In this document: positions 52,559-62,647 of the stretch, one piece after another
How positions within the stretch are numbered: position 1 is the first letter of the stretch
Layout of the letters: each line of letters begins with the position of its first letter
From: Maribacter huludaoensis
Lineage (GTDB): Bacteria; Bacteroidota; Bacteroidia; Flavobacteriales; Flavobacteriaceae
Direction of reading: 5' to 3'
DNA: 64,000 bases
Assembly (NCBI RefSeq): GCF_029350945.1
Contig: NZ_JARKMS010000003.1
Location: 1-64,000 of the forward strand
The notes under the pieces: model-generated
Seen by the model: only the letters and a program-made list of their open reading frames with translations
Told to the model about the DNA's origin: nothing
Database searches by the model: none
Translations under genes and position numbers: made by a program

Positions 52559-53164
52559 TTAAACTATTTTTCTTCTCTTGGGTGGTTTTCTATAGGCATA
52601 ATACGCCAAAACAGCTTGGATGGCCTTCTCAATAGCAATTCTAATTGGAAACAAGTTTTCACCTAAAGACTCATCTATAGAACGGACTTGCATGTAGTAG
52701 TTACTAATAAGTGGATAGTTTGTTTTTGTTGCAATATGTAATTCTGCCTTTGCAACTGCCTCAGATTTATTTTCTTTGATTGGCTTGCAGGTCACCAACA
52801 TAGGTTTGTGGTTTTTGTGCAACATGGCAGAAAAACCGAACAATCTACAAATTAGTCCCCTATGGGCATATTCTGAACAAAAACCCTTTGCACCTGGGGC
52901 AATGATTTTGTTTAGAACAGGACATATTTTATTGTCCTTGTCAATTTGAAGATTTTCTAGCCATTGCTCAGCTTCCCCGTTTATAAATAGGTGATATGCG
53001 AGTGGTAAAAACTCTAATGCGGTAGCGTTGATGTCTGGTTTTAGACAACAATTTCCACAATTGGCAACACAGCCAAGTCCTGTAGATTTTTGAAAGGAGC
53101 CTAACTCCTTATCCAATTGGTCGAAGATACGTTCTACCGCTTGAACCTTTTGATATAGCGTCAC
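52559..53164 (-). CDS. YkgJ-like cysteine-cluster protein
   Basis: A 201-residue protein with the zinc or iron-sulfur type cluster GCVANCGNCCL at about residues 31-41, plus later Cys residues in CPVLN, GFCSEY, LICRLFG and VTCKP. This layout fits the YkgJ/CxxCxxCC family. Ends in a basic tail (KPPKRRKIV). Function unknown. Upstream of the decayed hydrolase and on the same strand, 70 bases apart. Confidence 0.8.
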   Translation of the reverse strand: MTLYQKVQAVERIFDQLDKELGSFQKSTGLGCVANCGNCCLKPDINATALEFLPLAYHLFINGEAEQWLENLQIDKDNKICPVLNKIIAPGAKGFCSEYAHRGLICRLFGFSAMLHKNHKPMLVTCKPIKENKSEAVAKAELHIATKTNYPLISNYYMQVRSIDESLGENLFPIRIAIEKAIQAVLAYYAYRKPPKRRKIV

Positions 53165-53307
53165 TTATGAGTTTAAGGTGGCGCGAAGGTAGTCTATGTT
53201 TTCATACGCGTAACAATTAAAAAATATATTAATTGAATTTAGTAGAATTAATAGTTAAGTTTAGTGCTAATTATTTGAATTTCAGAAAATTATATTTTTT
53301 TTTGTAT

Positions 53308-54423
53308 TTAAAATAACGAGGTTTTAAGCCGTAATTTTTTTTGATTTGTTATGGGTTTTATTTTAAAGGATATGACCCCTAATACTTGCTCTTCTTCTGT
53401 TAAAACTTGAACCTCCCAATCACCGGCACTTATATTGGTCTTGTACGTATAACCCCTAAATCCGCCATCTCTTCCACCTGTAATATCATAACCAATATCT
53501 TCAACGGTTACCCATTCCTTGGTTTTCTCATTATACCTTCTCCATCTATGAAAAATGGATTTTTTTAAATCTGTAGGCGCAAAAATGGAAGAAAAAATAT
53601 ATACAGGTTGGTCTGGAGAATAACTAAAATCCAGTTTATGTTTTCTCCAAAATATATAGGAATCTTCAGACTCATAAGTAACTTCGTAGTTGCCGTTTCT
53701 TTGAATGACCTTATGTGCTACAATACCTTTGTCCAACGCCAAGGGTACGGGAGGAATCAATTTCAGGAAATAAAATAGATTGATTATTCCGTAAATGGCT
53801 ATGATGATAAACACCATTTTTCCTAGCTTAATTTCTTTTCTGGTACTAGGACTTTTACTATAGATAATAGTTAAAAGAACCAATGTACTTACCAAGCTGA
53901 CACCACCCGAAATTAAAAATATGTTGGTGTTCAATTCTTTTAAAAAAACAGGAATCATAAAAGTGAAAAATGTAAAGCTTATAAAGTAATACACGCCAAA
54001 TTGAAGATACTTATTGGAAATACGTTTTTTTAAAAATTCATTGGCAATTAATAGTAAAACAAGAATAATAAAGAACGATGCCGTTTTTGATAATGAAACA
54101 CTTCTTGAGAAATAGATAACATAGGCACTTGATAATCCTCCAAAAAAGAATTGAATAGCTAAAGGTAAGTACTCCTCATATCGCGCTAAAAATGTATTGA
54201 CCCATTTTCCGTCATCTGCTAAATTATACAGATATAATGTTATGGACAACGAGGTCATGTGCAGACATAGAACCGTTAAGTCATACGTTCTGTCAATACG
54301 CCCTAGGGTTAAGGTATCAAAAATAAACCCACCTATAAAGAATAATATTGGCGCATATTTAGAGTGCTTTCTAATAAAATTTCTAAAAGCACTATTTCTA
54401 TATCTGGCAAGGGTTTTCTTCAT
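53308..54423 (-). CDS. DUF2914 membrane protein
   Basis: A 371-residue protein: basic N-terminus, six to seven hydrophobic segments in residues 25-235 (ILFFIGGFIFDTLTLGRIDR is the family's opening), then a soluble DUF2914 domain (VYIFSSIFAPTDLKKSIFHR near 277 and GGRDGGFRGYTYKTNI near 318-333 with GDWEVQVLTEEEQVLGVISF). Family function not known. Alone on its strand between two larger genes. Confidence 0.9.
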   Translation of the reverse strand: MKKTLARYRNSAFRNFIRKHSKYAPILFFIGGFIFDTLTLGRIDRTYDLTVLCLHMTSLSITLYLYNLADDGKWVNTFLARYEEYLPLAIQFFFGGLSSAYVIYFSRSVSLSKTASFFIILVLLLIANEFLKKRISNKYLQFGVYYFISFTFFTFMIPVFLKELNTNIFLISGGVSLVSTLVLLTIIYSKSPSTRKEIKLGKMVFIIIAIYGIINLFYFLKLIPPVPLALDKGIVAHKVIQRNGNYEVTYESEDSYIFWRKHKLDFSYSPDQPVYIFSSIFAPTDLKKSIFHRWRRYNEKTKEWVTVEDIGYDITGGRDGGFRGYTYKTNISAGDWEVQVLTEEEQVLGVISFKIKPITNQKKLRLKTSLF

Positions 54424-54528
54424 GAAAGCTTAATACTATGAGCGCAAAAGTAATTGAATGAAACAATTGAGATTTACCTTATTTAACATTTCATGAACGC
54501 TAAAGATCAAAACGTTAAATGCGTTGAT

Positions 54529-56136
54529 CTAATTTTTAGTTTCAACATAGAAATTTGGGTCTACCTGTAATGAATTCAAGTCACCTTTAATGTTCTCGGT
54601 TTTCCAATTAGTAGTTGGTTCTATCCAAGCGGCAGTGCCATTTACGTATATTTTCAATGGCATGGTAAAATCTTCGACAGTATTGATAAAGCGATAGGTG
54701 AGCTTATTACCTTTCACCTTATATTCAAAAACCGGAATTTTTGTAGTTCTTAAATACTGATCAAAGAAAGGTTTTAAATCTCTTTTCATTTCTAAAGTGA
54801 TAACCTTTTCAATTTCATCTGTAGTTACCGTCTTGTGATAAAATTCTGAATTAAGTCCGCGTAAGATAGTTCTCCATTTTCTGTCATTATCAACAATTTG
54901 GCGTAGGGTATGCAATATGTTAGAGCCTTTATAATACATATCTCCACTACCTTCATGATTTACATTATAAATACCAATAATAGGTTTGTCATTTCTAATA
55001 TTGTTCCTTATTCCTTGAATGTAGGCGTTTGCAGCTTCTGTACCATAATGATAGTCTAGGAACAAGCTTTCTGAGTAACAGGTAAACCCTTCATGAACCC
55101 ACATATCTGCGGCATCTTTATACGTAATGTTATTGGCAAACCACTCATGGCCGGCCTCATGTATTATGATAAAGTCAAATTTTAATCCCCATCCGGTATT
55201 TGACAGATCCCTTCCTAAATATCCCTTTTTGTATTGGTTTCCATAAGTTACGGAACTTTGGTGCTCCATGCCTAAATAAGGAACCTCTACCAATTTAAAA
55301 GAGTCTTCGTAGAATGGATACGGACCAAACCAATATTCAAAAGCTTTCATCATTTTAGGGGCGTCCTTAAAATGTTCTTTTGCCTTTTCCAGATTATCCT
55401 TTAACACGTAATAGTCCATATCAAGAGCACCTTTTTCACCTTGGTACATTTCGCTAAAATGAACATAATCCCCAATATTGACATTTACGCCGTAGTTATT
55501 GATAGGATTAGAAACAAACCAATTGTAGGTGTTGGTTTCTTTGTTTACACTGCGTAACCTACCATTAGAAACGTTCATAAGACCTTTTGGAGCTTTTACA
55601 CTGATCAGCATACTATCTACCTCATCATACATATGGTCTTTATTGGGCCACCAGACACTGGCACCTAAACCTTGGCAAGAGGTTGCCACAAAATCTTTAC
55701 CGTTGTTGTCCTTTTTCCAAGAAAATCCACCATCCCATGGTGCATTGACCGCTTCTTTAGGATGACCTGAATAGGTAACTACAATTTCATTGAATTCCCC
55801 TTTTATCTGGGGTTTGGTCAACTGTACAAAATGTGCATTTATATTATGGGTTACGGAAAGTTCTTTTCCGTCTTGAGTAACCTTTTCAATGCTTAGAGGA
55901 GGTTGAAGGTCTACTTGTAGAACTTGATGGGGTTCTAGCACTTTATAGCGAATTGTGTTGCTGCCACTTATGAATTTCTCATTTGGGTCTACCGCAATAT
56001 CCAAATGATAGTAATTAAGATCCCACCATTCTCGTTCTGGGGTAATACTACCTCTAAGCGTATCTTGTTCGGTAAAAGTTTGTGCCTGGGTAAATGTGCA
56101 AATGGCTAAAGCCAAAAAAGTGATAGTTTTTTTCAT
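54529..56136 (-). CDS. M1 family metallopeptidase, exported
   Basis: About 535 residues from the ATG at 56136 (MKKTITFLALAICTFTQAQ, signal peptide). Substrate-recognition motif YLGMEHQSS (GAMEN-like), catalytic zinc site IIHEAGHEWFANNI and the third ligand in WVHEGFTCY (about 18 residues later), active-site Tyr further on. Aminopeptidase of the ERAP/LTA4-hydrolase group without the long C-terminal helical domain. Converging/adjacent to the M28 peptidase gene, which ends 19 bases before; both form an exported peptide-degrading set. Confidence 0.93.
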   Translation of the reverse strand: MKKTITFLALAICTFTQAQTFTEQDTLRGSITPEREWWDLNYYHLDIAVDPNEKFISGSNTIRYKVLEPHQVLQVDLQPPLSIEKVTQDGKELSVTHNINAHFVQLTKPQIKGEFNEIVVTYSGHPKEAVNAPWDGGFSWKKDNNGKDFVATSCQGLGASVWWPNKDHMYDEVDSMLISVKAPKGLMNVSNGRLRSVNKETNTYNWFVSNPINNYGVNVNIGDYVHFSEMYQGEKGALDMDYYVLKDNLEKAKEHFKDAPKMMKAFEYWFGPYPFYEDSFKLVEVPYLGMEHQSSVTYGNQYKKGYLGRDLSNTGWGLKFDFIIIHEAGHEWFANNITYKDAADMWVHEGFTCYSESLFLDYHYGTEAANAYIQGIRNNIRNDKPIIGIYNVNHEGSGDMYYKGSNILHTLRQIVDNDRKWRTILRGLNSEFYHKTVTTDEIEKVITLEMKRDLKPFFDQYLRTTKIPVFEYKVKGNKLTYRFINTVEDFTMPLKIYVNGTAAWIEPTTNWKTENIKGDLNSLQVDPNFYVETKN

Positions 56137-56154
56137 AAGTAGCAAGCTTTTATT

Positions 56155-57486
56155 TTATCTGAAAATACCGTTAGGAAATACAACCGGACTTTCAAATCCG
56201 TCTTTACCAACGGCGGATACTCCGAAAAAATAATTATCAATAACAATGCCTTCCAAAACAAATTCAGAAACATCACCAACGTACCTGCTATAATCCCAAG
56301 TAGGGGATGTGGTGTCTCTCCAGTAAATTTTATAGCCTTTTGCGCCATCTACCTTACTCCATTGAAACTTCGCCGCAGGTTCAACAATACCACCAATTTT
56401 AACAGTTGTTGGGGCAGGAGGTGCCCAAGCTATAGATGCCATGTTTATAGCATTTACAACCGTTAATTTCGCGGCATACTCAAAATTTACATGTTCTAGA
56501 ACATCACCATATGCAATACCATCTTCAACACGAATATCTTGATGTTGTTGCGTGTAGTTTTCATGAGCTTCCATAATTCGAATTCCAGGGAAACCTGCAT
56601 CGTTAAAAGGTCTATGGTGACCACCACGTCCAAAGCGGTCTAGACGATAAATCATCATTGGGTTCATCTCTGGCATGTATTGCTTCACGTTTTTATGTAC
56701 GTAGCGGGCCAATTGTCTAGAAACACCATCAACCTCACCGCCATAAAAACGTCTTGCTTTACGTTGTTTTTCAGTTTCTGTAGGTGGAACAGGTTCAGAG
56801 AATATTCTAAAATCAACGTTACTGATAGTGCCGTCAACTCCTTTTATATTACCGATCATATCATTATTGAATATGCCGATTATTTCCCAACCTTTATCCT
56901 TGGCATATTGTGCTATGCCACCGCCGCCAAAAAGACCTTGTTCCTCACCTGAAAGACCCATGTAGATAATACTATTTTCAAACGTGTATTTAGAAAGTAC
57001 GCGAGCGGCTTCTAACGTTCCTGCCATTCCACTTGCATTGTCATTTGCCCCTGGCGAGTCGTCAGTGTAATTGGTGGGGTCGCTAACACGAGAATCAATA
57101 TCACCGCTCATAATAATGTATCGATTGGGGTATTTAGTACCTTTTTGAACGGCAAGTACGTTCACTACCTCAACATCTTTAACAATACGGTCGTTAGCGC
57201 CTTTTTTAACTAAATCTTTTTGATAAAACACGTTTAAGCAACCTTTGCATGCCGCAGATGTTTTTTCGAATTCACTTTTGATCCATCTTCTTGCCGCACC
57301 AATTCCCCTGGTATTGGAAACTGTATCGCTTAACGTATGTCTTGTTCCAAAATTTGCGAGTTTGGTAACGTCGTTTTTAATACGTTCGGCAGAGACGGCA
57401 TCAATAATATCATAAATACGTTGATCTTTTTGTGCTGTTAAGGTCATAGCCGAGATTAACAATGCAAGAAGTAAAAATCTTTTCAT
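56155..57486 (-). CDS. M28 family peptidase with C-terminal FN3-like domain
   Basis: A 443-residue exported peptidase (MKRFLLLALLISAMTLTAQ). Metal-site residues: SGDIDSR, DSPGANDNASGMAG (bridging Asp), SGEEQGLFGG (Glu general base), FNNDMIG (Asp ligand) and the final His in AHENYTQQHQ. A C-terminal fibronectin-III-like strand domain (about residue 360 on: FQWSKVDGAKGYKIYWRD) follows. Same strand as, and directly upstream of, the M1 peptidase: a two-gene operon for extracellular peptide breakdown. Confidence 0.92.
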   Translation of the reverse strand: MKRFLLLALLISAMTLTAQKDQRIYDIIDAVSAERIKNDVTKLANFGTRHTLSDTVSNTRGIGAARRWIKSEFEKTSAACKGCLNVFYQKDLVKKGANDRIVKDVEVVNVLAVQKGTKYPNRYIIMSGDIDSRVSDPTNYTDDSPGANDNASGMAGTLEAARVLSKYTFENSIIYMGLSGEEQGLFGGGGIAQYAKDKGWEIIGIFNNDMIGNIKGVDGTISNVDFRIFSEPVPPTETEKQRKARRFYGGEVDGVSRQLARYVHKNVKQYMPEMNPMMIYRLDRFGRGGHHRPFNDAGFPGIRIMEAHENYTQQHQDIRVEDGIAYGDVLEHVNFEYAAKLTVVNAINMASIAWAPPAPTTVKIGGIVEPAAKFQWSKVDGAKGYKIYWRDTTSPTWDYSRYVGDVSEFVLEGIVIDNYFFGVSAVGKDGFESPVVFPNGIFR

Positions 57487-57613
57487 TTCATTTTTTTTTT
57501 TTGAGTTAGTAAAGTTAGTTTGGGTAATCGGTTTCTAAAATTAAGTAAAATATAAGGCTGACCATAATTTCATTAAAATAAAGTATTTGGTCACTTACAA
57601 ATTGGTAACACCA

Positions 57614-58780
57614 TTATTTATCATTCTTTGCCATTAAATGATAAACTCCAAATAGTGGACCTATTGCTAAAGGAATAAACAAAAGAGAAATAGGTACGAT
57701 GGATTGAAGCGATCCTAGAAGTTGTATACTGATGATGGTTGTTGCAAAACCTATACAATTTACTAGTGTAAGTGCTGTGCCTTTTAACTCTGGAGCAACT
57801 GCGGATGCCACTAAATTTGAGAATTGTGGTGAATCTGCAGTTACCGCAATTCCCCATAAACACCAACCTGCTAAAAAAAGGTATATAGGAAATGAAAATA
57901 GTATTGGCGATATTGAACATAAAAAACCAGATGCTATTAGAGCAATTAGAGCCACTTTTTTACTGCCTATGCGTTGCGAAATTAGACCACCATAGGCACA
58001 TGATAATCCGCCAAGGGCTATTATGATTCCCGACCAAAGTGACACAGAAATTTCGCTAGCCGATTCTATGGCAAAAAACTGAATTGCGATAGGTGTAAAT
58101 GCCCAAAACGCATAAAGTTCCCACATATGGCCAAAATAGCCAAAAGCAGCTTTTTTGAATTTTTTATTTTTGAACAGTTGGGGTCCTGCATCTAGTTTTA
58201 TAGTGGCACTCGCAACTCTGAAAGGACCATTGGGTACCAGAAAAAACAGAAATAAACCACCTATTGCAGTAATACTAGAAGTCAGTTTAATAACGGTATC
58301 TGGATGGTTGGCCAATGGGCTGCCCTTAATTAAAAATGGAAAGGCGGTACCAAGAACTAAAGCCCCTACGAGAAATCCCAATGCTTTGCCCAAACCTTTT
58401 TCATAATAATCTGCAGCTATTTTCATTCCTACGGGATAGATACCTGCTAAAAAGAAACCTGTACTAAACCTGGCAAATAATAATCCGCCAACATTTAAAT
58501 CAGGGTAAACCAACAACAAGTTTGAAATAGAAGCTAAAAAAGCGCAAACCATAAAAACCTTAGAAGGGGAAAAGCGATCAGCAATCATTAGAATTCCAAA
58601 AATCAATGTACCTATTATAAATCCGAATTGTACGGAAGAGATAACGTAACTAACAATGTCTGCGCCAAAATCTAATTTTTTGGTCAACGATTCTATAATC
58701 GCGTTACCTGCAAACCAAGTAGAGGTACAGGCAAATTGAGAAATAATTATGATTGGTAGAATATGTAACTTTTGCTTCAA
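57614..58780 (-). CDS. MFS transporter
   Basis: A 388-residue, twelve-segment major facilitator: ACTSTWFAGNAIIESLTKKL start, a loop motif near FGILMIADRFSPSKVF (between segments 2 and 3), a short basic central loop near residue 205 and PKxxxR-like GSKKVALIALIAS near 275. No substrate-specific signature. Four bases before the propeller/NTF2 gene on the same strand, so it may share its transcript. Confidence 0.88.
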   Translation of the reverse strand: MKQKLHILPIIIISQFACTSTWFAGNAIIESLTKKLDFGADIVSYVISSVQFGFIIGTLIFGILMIADRFSPSKVFMVCAFLASISNLLLVYPDLNVGGLLFARFSTGFFLAGIYPVGMKIAADYYEKGLGKALGFLVGALVLGTAFPFLIKGSPLANHPDTVIKLTSSITAIGGLFLFFLVPNGPFRVASATIKLDAGPQLFKNKKFKKAAFGYFGHMWELYAFWAFTPIAIQFFAIESASEISVSLWSGIIIALGGLSCAYGGLISQRIGSKKVALIALIASGFLCSISPILFSFPIYLFLAGWCLWGIAVTADSPQFSNLVASAVAPELKGTALTLVNCIGFATTIISIQLLGSLQSIVPISLLFIPLAIGPLFGVYHLMAKNDK

Positions 58781-58784
58781 TAGA

Positions 58785-60308
58785 TCAATGTAAAAAAGTA
58801 ACCTTCGCTATTTTATTATTTTCTATTTCATAAATACCTATTGCAGTATAAGAATCACCGTTAACGGTAATAAATTCTTCATCAATAACTATATTACCGA
58901 TTACAATCCTATTCTTAGTATCACAATAAAGGTTTGGGGTAGTGCCAAAAAAACGATTATAGTCCTTACGCATATTTTCAATTCCCTCTGTTCTTAGTTC
59001 GCCGTTAGCACCATAAACTTTCACGTTTTTGGCGTATGGACCTAAAAAGGCATTGATGTCTTGAGCATTATAACCTTCAAGTTGTTGTTGTACAGGTATT
59101 TCTGGATCTTCATTGATTGGTATATCTTTTATGAAAGTCATGCTATTTATAAGTCCGTCAACCTCATAAATGGCAACTTGTTGAAATTGTTTATCGTCAA
59201 TGGTTATCTGTTCTTGATCAATGACGGTCTTACCCAAATGTATTCTAGAGGATACTTTTACATCAATATGTGGCGTACGGTCATAAAAGCTCTGATATTT
59301 TTCCTTTAAAATTTCCCGCCCTATATACAAGGTGTCTTTTGGGTAGTTTTTTACCACAACATTTTTGGAAAAACAGTTGGCAAATGCTTGTACATCTCGT
59401 GCGTTGAACGTTTCTACTTGTTTGTCAATAATAGTTTTTTGAGAATCTTTAGATACAAAACTTAGATAATTTCCTTTTGGACTAATTGCCAATCTAGATA
59501 CGCCATTGACATCTGGATTATCGATTTGGCATGCCAACTGCCATTCTGTATCCGTTTTGGGGTCAAAAGACAAAATTGTTGATTCATAGGCAGTAAGTAA
59601 TTTGCCATTGTTTGTCCAACAAACATCTTGGGTATCTTCTAAAAGAGTTATGATATCATTTGTTTCCTTAGAGTTAGGGTTTAGAGATGTAACAGTTGCA
59701 TTCTCGCCCTCTTTTGCTATAAAACTTATTAGTTCTGTATTGGGGATTTTATGCAAAGACCTACCTACATTTTTCCGTACAGTATTATGGGTATTCTTCT
59801 TTAGATTATATACCACCAAATCCATACGATTTTCAATTAATACGGTACATACAATTATGTCTTTGGTGAACCAAACATGATAACCCACTTTTAAGTCTGG
59901 TATTAATATCTTTGATTTCCCTGTCTTTACGTTATACTCATATAAACGTTGTAGACCAGTGTCATCTAAACGAACGGCTGAAATATTTTCATTACCAGGA
60001 ATTTTTAGCGGAGAATATTCACTGCCATTAGACGTATTGGAAAGCCAGGCTGTTGTTTTTTTGTTTATATCATAGATAGCAATATCAGTTTGACTAGTTC
60101 TTGTTGATGCAAATAAAATTTTATCATCAGAAAAAAAAGAAGGCTGATTGTCATAACCTTCTTTATTAGAAATATTTATTGGGAATCCAATTTTTAATGA
60201 GTCATTAAACCAATTTATATCCGCCAGGTACAATTCTGTTCCTTGTTGAGCATAAGATTCAAGGCAGCAAATAATAACTACAAATACAAGCGTGAAAATT
60301 TTTTTCAT
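58785..60308 (-). CDS. Exported propeller protein with two NTF2-like domains
   Basis: About 507 residues from ATG 60308 (MKKIFTLVFVVIICCLESYA signal peptide; the frame is open further upstream). Residues about 25-265 are PD40-type propeller repeats (YDNQPSFFSDDKILFASTRT, GSEYSPLKIPGNENISAVRL); residues about 270-390 and 395-507 are two tandem NTF2/SnoaL-like domains with matched openings (QVETFNARDVQAFANCFS and QLEGYNAQDINAFLGPYA). The combination is uncommon. Role unknown. Confidence 0.86.
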   Translation of the reverse strand: MKKIFTLVFVVIICCLESYAQQGTELYLADINWFNDSLKIGFPINISNKEGYDNQPSFFSDDKILFASTRTSQTDIAIYDINKKTTAWLSNTSNGSEYSPLKIPGNENISAVRLDDTGLQRLYEYNVKTGKSKILIPDLKVGYHVWFTKDIIVCTVLIENRMDLVVYNLKKNTHNTVRKNVGRSLHKIPNTELISFIAKEGENATVTSLNPNSKETNDIITLLEDTQDVCWTNNGKLLTAYESTILSFDPKTDTEWQLACQIDNPDVNGVSRLAISPKGNYLSFVSKDSQKTIIDKQVETFNARDVQAFANCFSKNVVVKNYPKDTLYIGREILKEKYQSFYDRTPHIDVKVSSRIHLGKTVIDQEQITIDDKQFQQVAIYEVDGLINSMTFIKDIPINEDPEIPVQQQLEGYNAQDINAFLGPYAKNVKVYGANGELRTEGIENMRKDYNRFFGTTPNLYCDTKNRIVIGNIVIDEEFITVNGDSYTAIGIYEIENNKIAKVTFLH

Positions 60309-60330
60309 TGTAATAAGTAAGTGGATAACA

Positions 60331-62544
60331 TTATTTTTTGTTGGCAAATCTTTTTAAAATTGCACGAACATTTTTTGTGTTATCAACAAAGTACCTTGCT
60401 TGAGTTTTTTGTCTGCCAACCTTAACTGTAATAGCATCTTGGGGCAGCTCTTGAAACATAAACTCATCTGTCCAGTCATCACCAATAGCGAAAACAAAAT
60501 CGTACTCGTTTTCCGTGTACACGCGCATAGATGCCCTACCTTTGTTTACATTGCTACTTTTTATTTCCATAACCTTATTACCGTTTAAGACACTAAGGTC
60601 ATCATTGGCAATAAGACTGGTAAGTACTGTATTCAATTCAACAGAACGTTTTTGACCAAAATCTGGATCGGTTTTTCTGTAATGCCATGCCAAAGAGTAA
60701 TTTTTCTCTTCAATAAAGCTACCTGGTGTGCGGTCTACAAAAGATTCCAATACGGGTAGAATTTTTTCCATCCAGTCTTTCTTTACGGTCTCTAACATTC
60801 TAAACTCTTCGCCACCTTGTGAGATCCATACGCCATGTTCAACAATCATATTGTATTTTTTGGGTAAGAACCATTTGGTAAATGTTTCTTTGTCACGCCC
60901 ACTGATCAAATACATATCCGTATTTGGCTGAGAAGAAATCTCGTCTAAAAGTTGGTATAGCTCCTCGTCCGGTGAAGCTTTTTGTGGATCTGAATGAAAG
61001 CCTGCCAATGTACCATCATAGTCCAAGAACACCAATCTTCTCTTGGCTTTGCTATAATCATCCATCACGGTATTCATGAGATTTTCGGATAATTTTTTCG
61101 ATTTATACGTTTGGTCTTTTTCTTTTTGGCCTACTAATGAATTCATAAAGTCGTTCGCCCATTTTTCTACATTGTAACGCTCTAATCGTTTTTGTAATGA
61201 CGTATTTCTAGAAATCTGTTCTTCTTTTGGCATGTTGATAGCCTCGTATAAAGAATCTGCTATTTGTTCAAAGTTGTTGGGATTTATAAGCAAGGACTCG
61301 TTCATCTCATTAGCAGAGCCGGCCATTTCGCTTAAGATCAATACACCCGTTTTATCCGTTCTGGTAGCAATGTATTCCTTTGCAACCAAGTTCATACCAT
61401 CTCTAATGGGAGTTAACCATGCAATATCTGAAGAAGTGTAAAGGTCAATTAAATTATCAAAAGGCATTGATCTGTAGAAATACCAGATAGGTGTCCAGCT
61501 TACGGTTGAAAGTTCTCCGTTAATACGACCTACCAACTCGTCAACTTCACGTTTTAGCAATTGGTACTGCGGTACATTAGAGCGTGACGGTACAGCTAGA
61601 ATTATCAGTCTTACTTTCTCTTTATATTGTGGGTATTTGTTTAGGAAATATTCAAAGGCATTCAGGCGTTTTGCAATACCCTTGGTGTAATCTAAACGGT
61701 CAATAGATAAGAAGAATTTGGCATCTGGTGCAGATTTTTTATGGGTATCCAGTCGTTTCTGTAATTCAGATTTTTCATCCTCGGTCCGCTGAGAATGTTC
61801 TTTTGCAGCTTCGCTGAATTTTTTATAATCAATTCCCATAGGGAAGGAGTCAACTTTAATCACCCTATCATCTAAATAGATGTCATTAAAACTTACTTCT
61901 AAGCCCAACAGTCTGCGTACAGAGCTTAAAAAGTGACGCTCATAGTCATAGGTATGAAAACCAATTAAATCTGAACCTAACAAACCTTGCAATACCTCAC
62001 GTCTCCATGGTAGTGTTCTAAAGATTTCATATGAAGGAAAGGGAATGTGTAAAAAGAAGCCAATAGAAATATCAGGTCTTTCTGCGCGTACCATTTGTGG
62101 TACTAACATCAGCTGGTAGTCATGAATCCAAATTGTATCTTCATTATCCGCTTTGGCAAGAATGGCATCGGCAAATTTCTGGTTCACCGCTTTATAAATT
62201 TCCCAGCTCTCCAATTCAAACTCAGAGTATTCCAAAAAGTAGTGGAAAAGTGGCCAAACGGTTCTATTGCTAAATCCGTAGTAAAATCCGTCAACCTCTT
62301 TTTCTGTCAAGTTTACTTTTGAAGAACCATGTTCTGCAAGTGCACTATCAATTTTTGGTATCAACTCTTCAGGTATTTGTTCGTCAGTTAATCCGCTCCA
62401 ACCTATCCACAAGCTATCACCGCCAGAGTGTACAGATTTCATTCCAGTAGCCAATCCGCCTACACTTGGTACCGCAGTAATGTCGCCATTGCTAATTTGT
62501 AATTGTACAGGTAGTCTATTTGAGATAATGATAGTTTTCGCCAT
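60331..62544 (-). CDS. otsA/otsB fusion: Bifunctional trehalose-6-phosphate synthase/phosphatase
   Basis: A 737-residue fusion. Residues 1-470 are a GT20 trehalose-6-phosphate synthase (TIIISNRLPVQL, SLWIGWSGLT, WIHDYQLMLVPQ, IGFFLHIPFPS, SIDRLDYTKGI, RDGMNLVAKEYI); residues about 500-737 are a HAD-type trehalose phosphatase (FLDYDGTLAGF, YLISGRDKETF, EHGVWI, GDDWTDEFMF). All catalytic motifs are intact. Makes trehalose from UDP-glucose and glucose-6-phosphate in the cytoplasm for osmotic and stress protection. Divergent from the GH15 gene. Confidence 0.96.
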   Translation of the reverse strand: MAKTIIISNRLPVQLQISNGDITAVPSVGGLATGMKSVHSGGDSLWIGWSGLTDEQIPEELIPKIDSALAEHGSSKVNLTEKEVDGFYYGFSNRTVWPLFHYFLEYSEFELESWEIYKAVNQKFADAILAKADNEDTIWIHDYQLMLVPQMVRAERPDISIGFFLHIPFPSYEIFRTLPWRREVLQGLLGSDLIGFHTYDYERHFLSSVRRLLGLEVSFNDIYLDDRVIKVDSFPMGIDYKKFSEAAKEHSQRTEDEKSELQKRLDTHKKSAPDAKFFLSIDRLDYTKGIAKRLNAFEYFLNKYPQYKEKVRLIILAVPSRSNVPQYQLLKREVDELVGRINGELSTVSWTPIWYFYRSMPFDNLIDLYTSSDIAWLTPIRDGMNLVAKEYIATRTDKTGVLILSEMAGSANEMNESLLINPNNFEQIADSLYEAINMPKEEQISRNTSLQKRLERYNVEKWANDFMNSLVGQKEKDQTYKSKKLSENLMNTVMDDYSKAKRRLVFLDYDGTLAGFHSDPQKASPDEELYQLLDEISSQPNTDMYLISGRDKETFTKWFLPKKYNMIVEHGVWISQGGEEFRMLETVKKDWMEKILPVLESFVDRTPGSFIEEKNYSLAWHYRKTDPDFGQKRSVELNTVLTSLIANDDLSVLNGNKVMEIKSSNVNKGRASMRVYTENEYDFVFAIGDDWTDEFMFQELPQDAITVKVGRQKTQARYFVDNTKNVRAILKRFANKK

Positions 62545-62647
62545 AAAAGAGATTTTTTTGCTACTTTTTGATAATTATTTCTCTAAATTTCGGGAAAAAG
62601 GAGGGCAATACCAATTGAAACCTCATATGAATCAACATTTTTATTGA

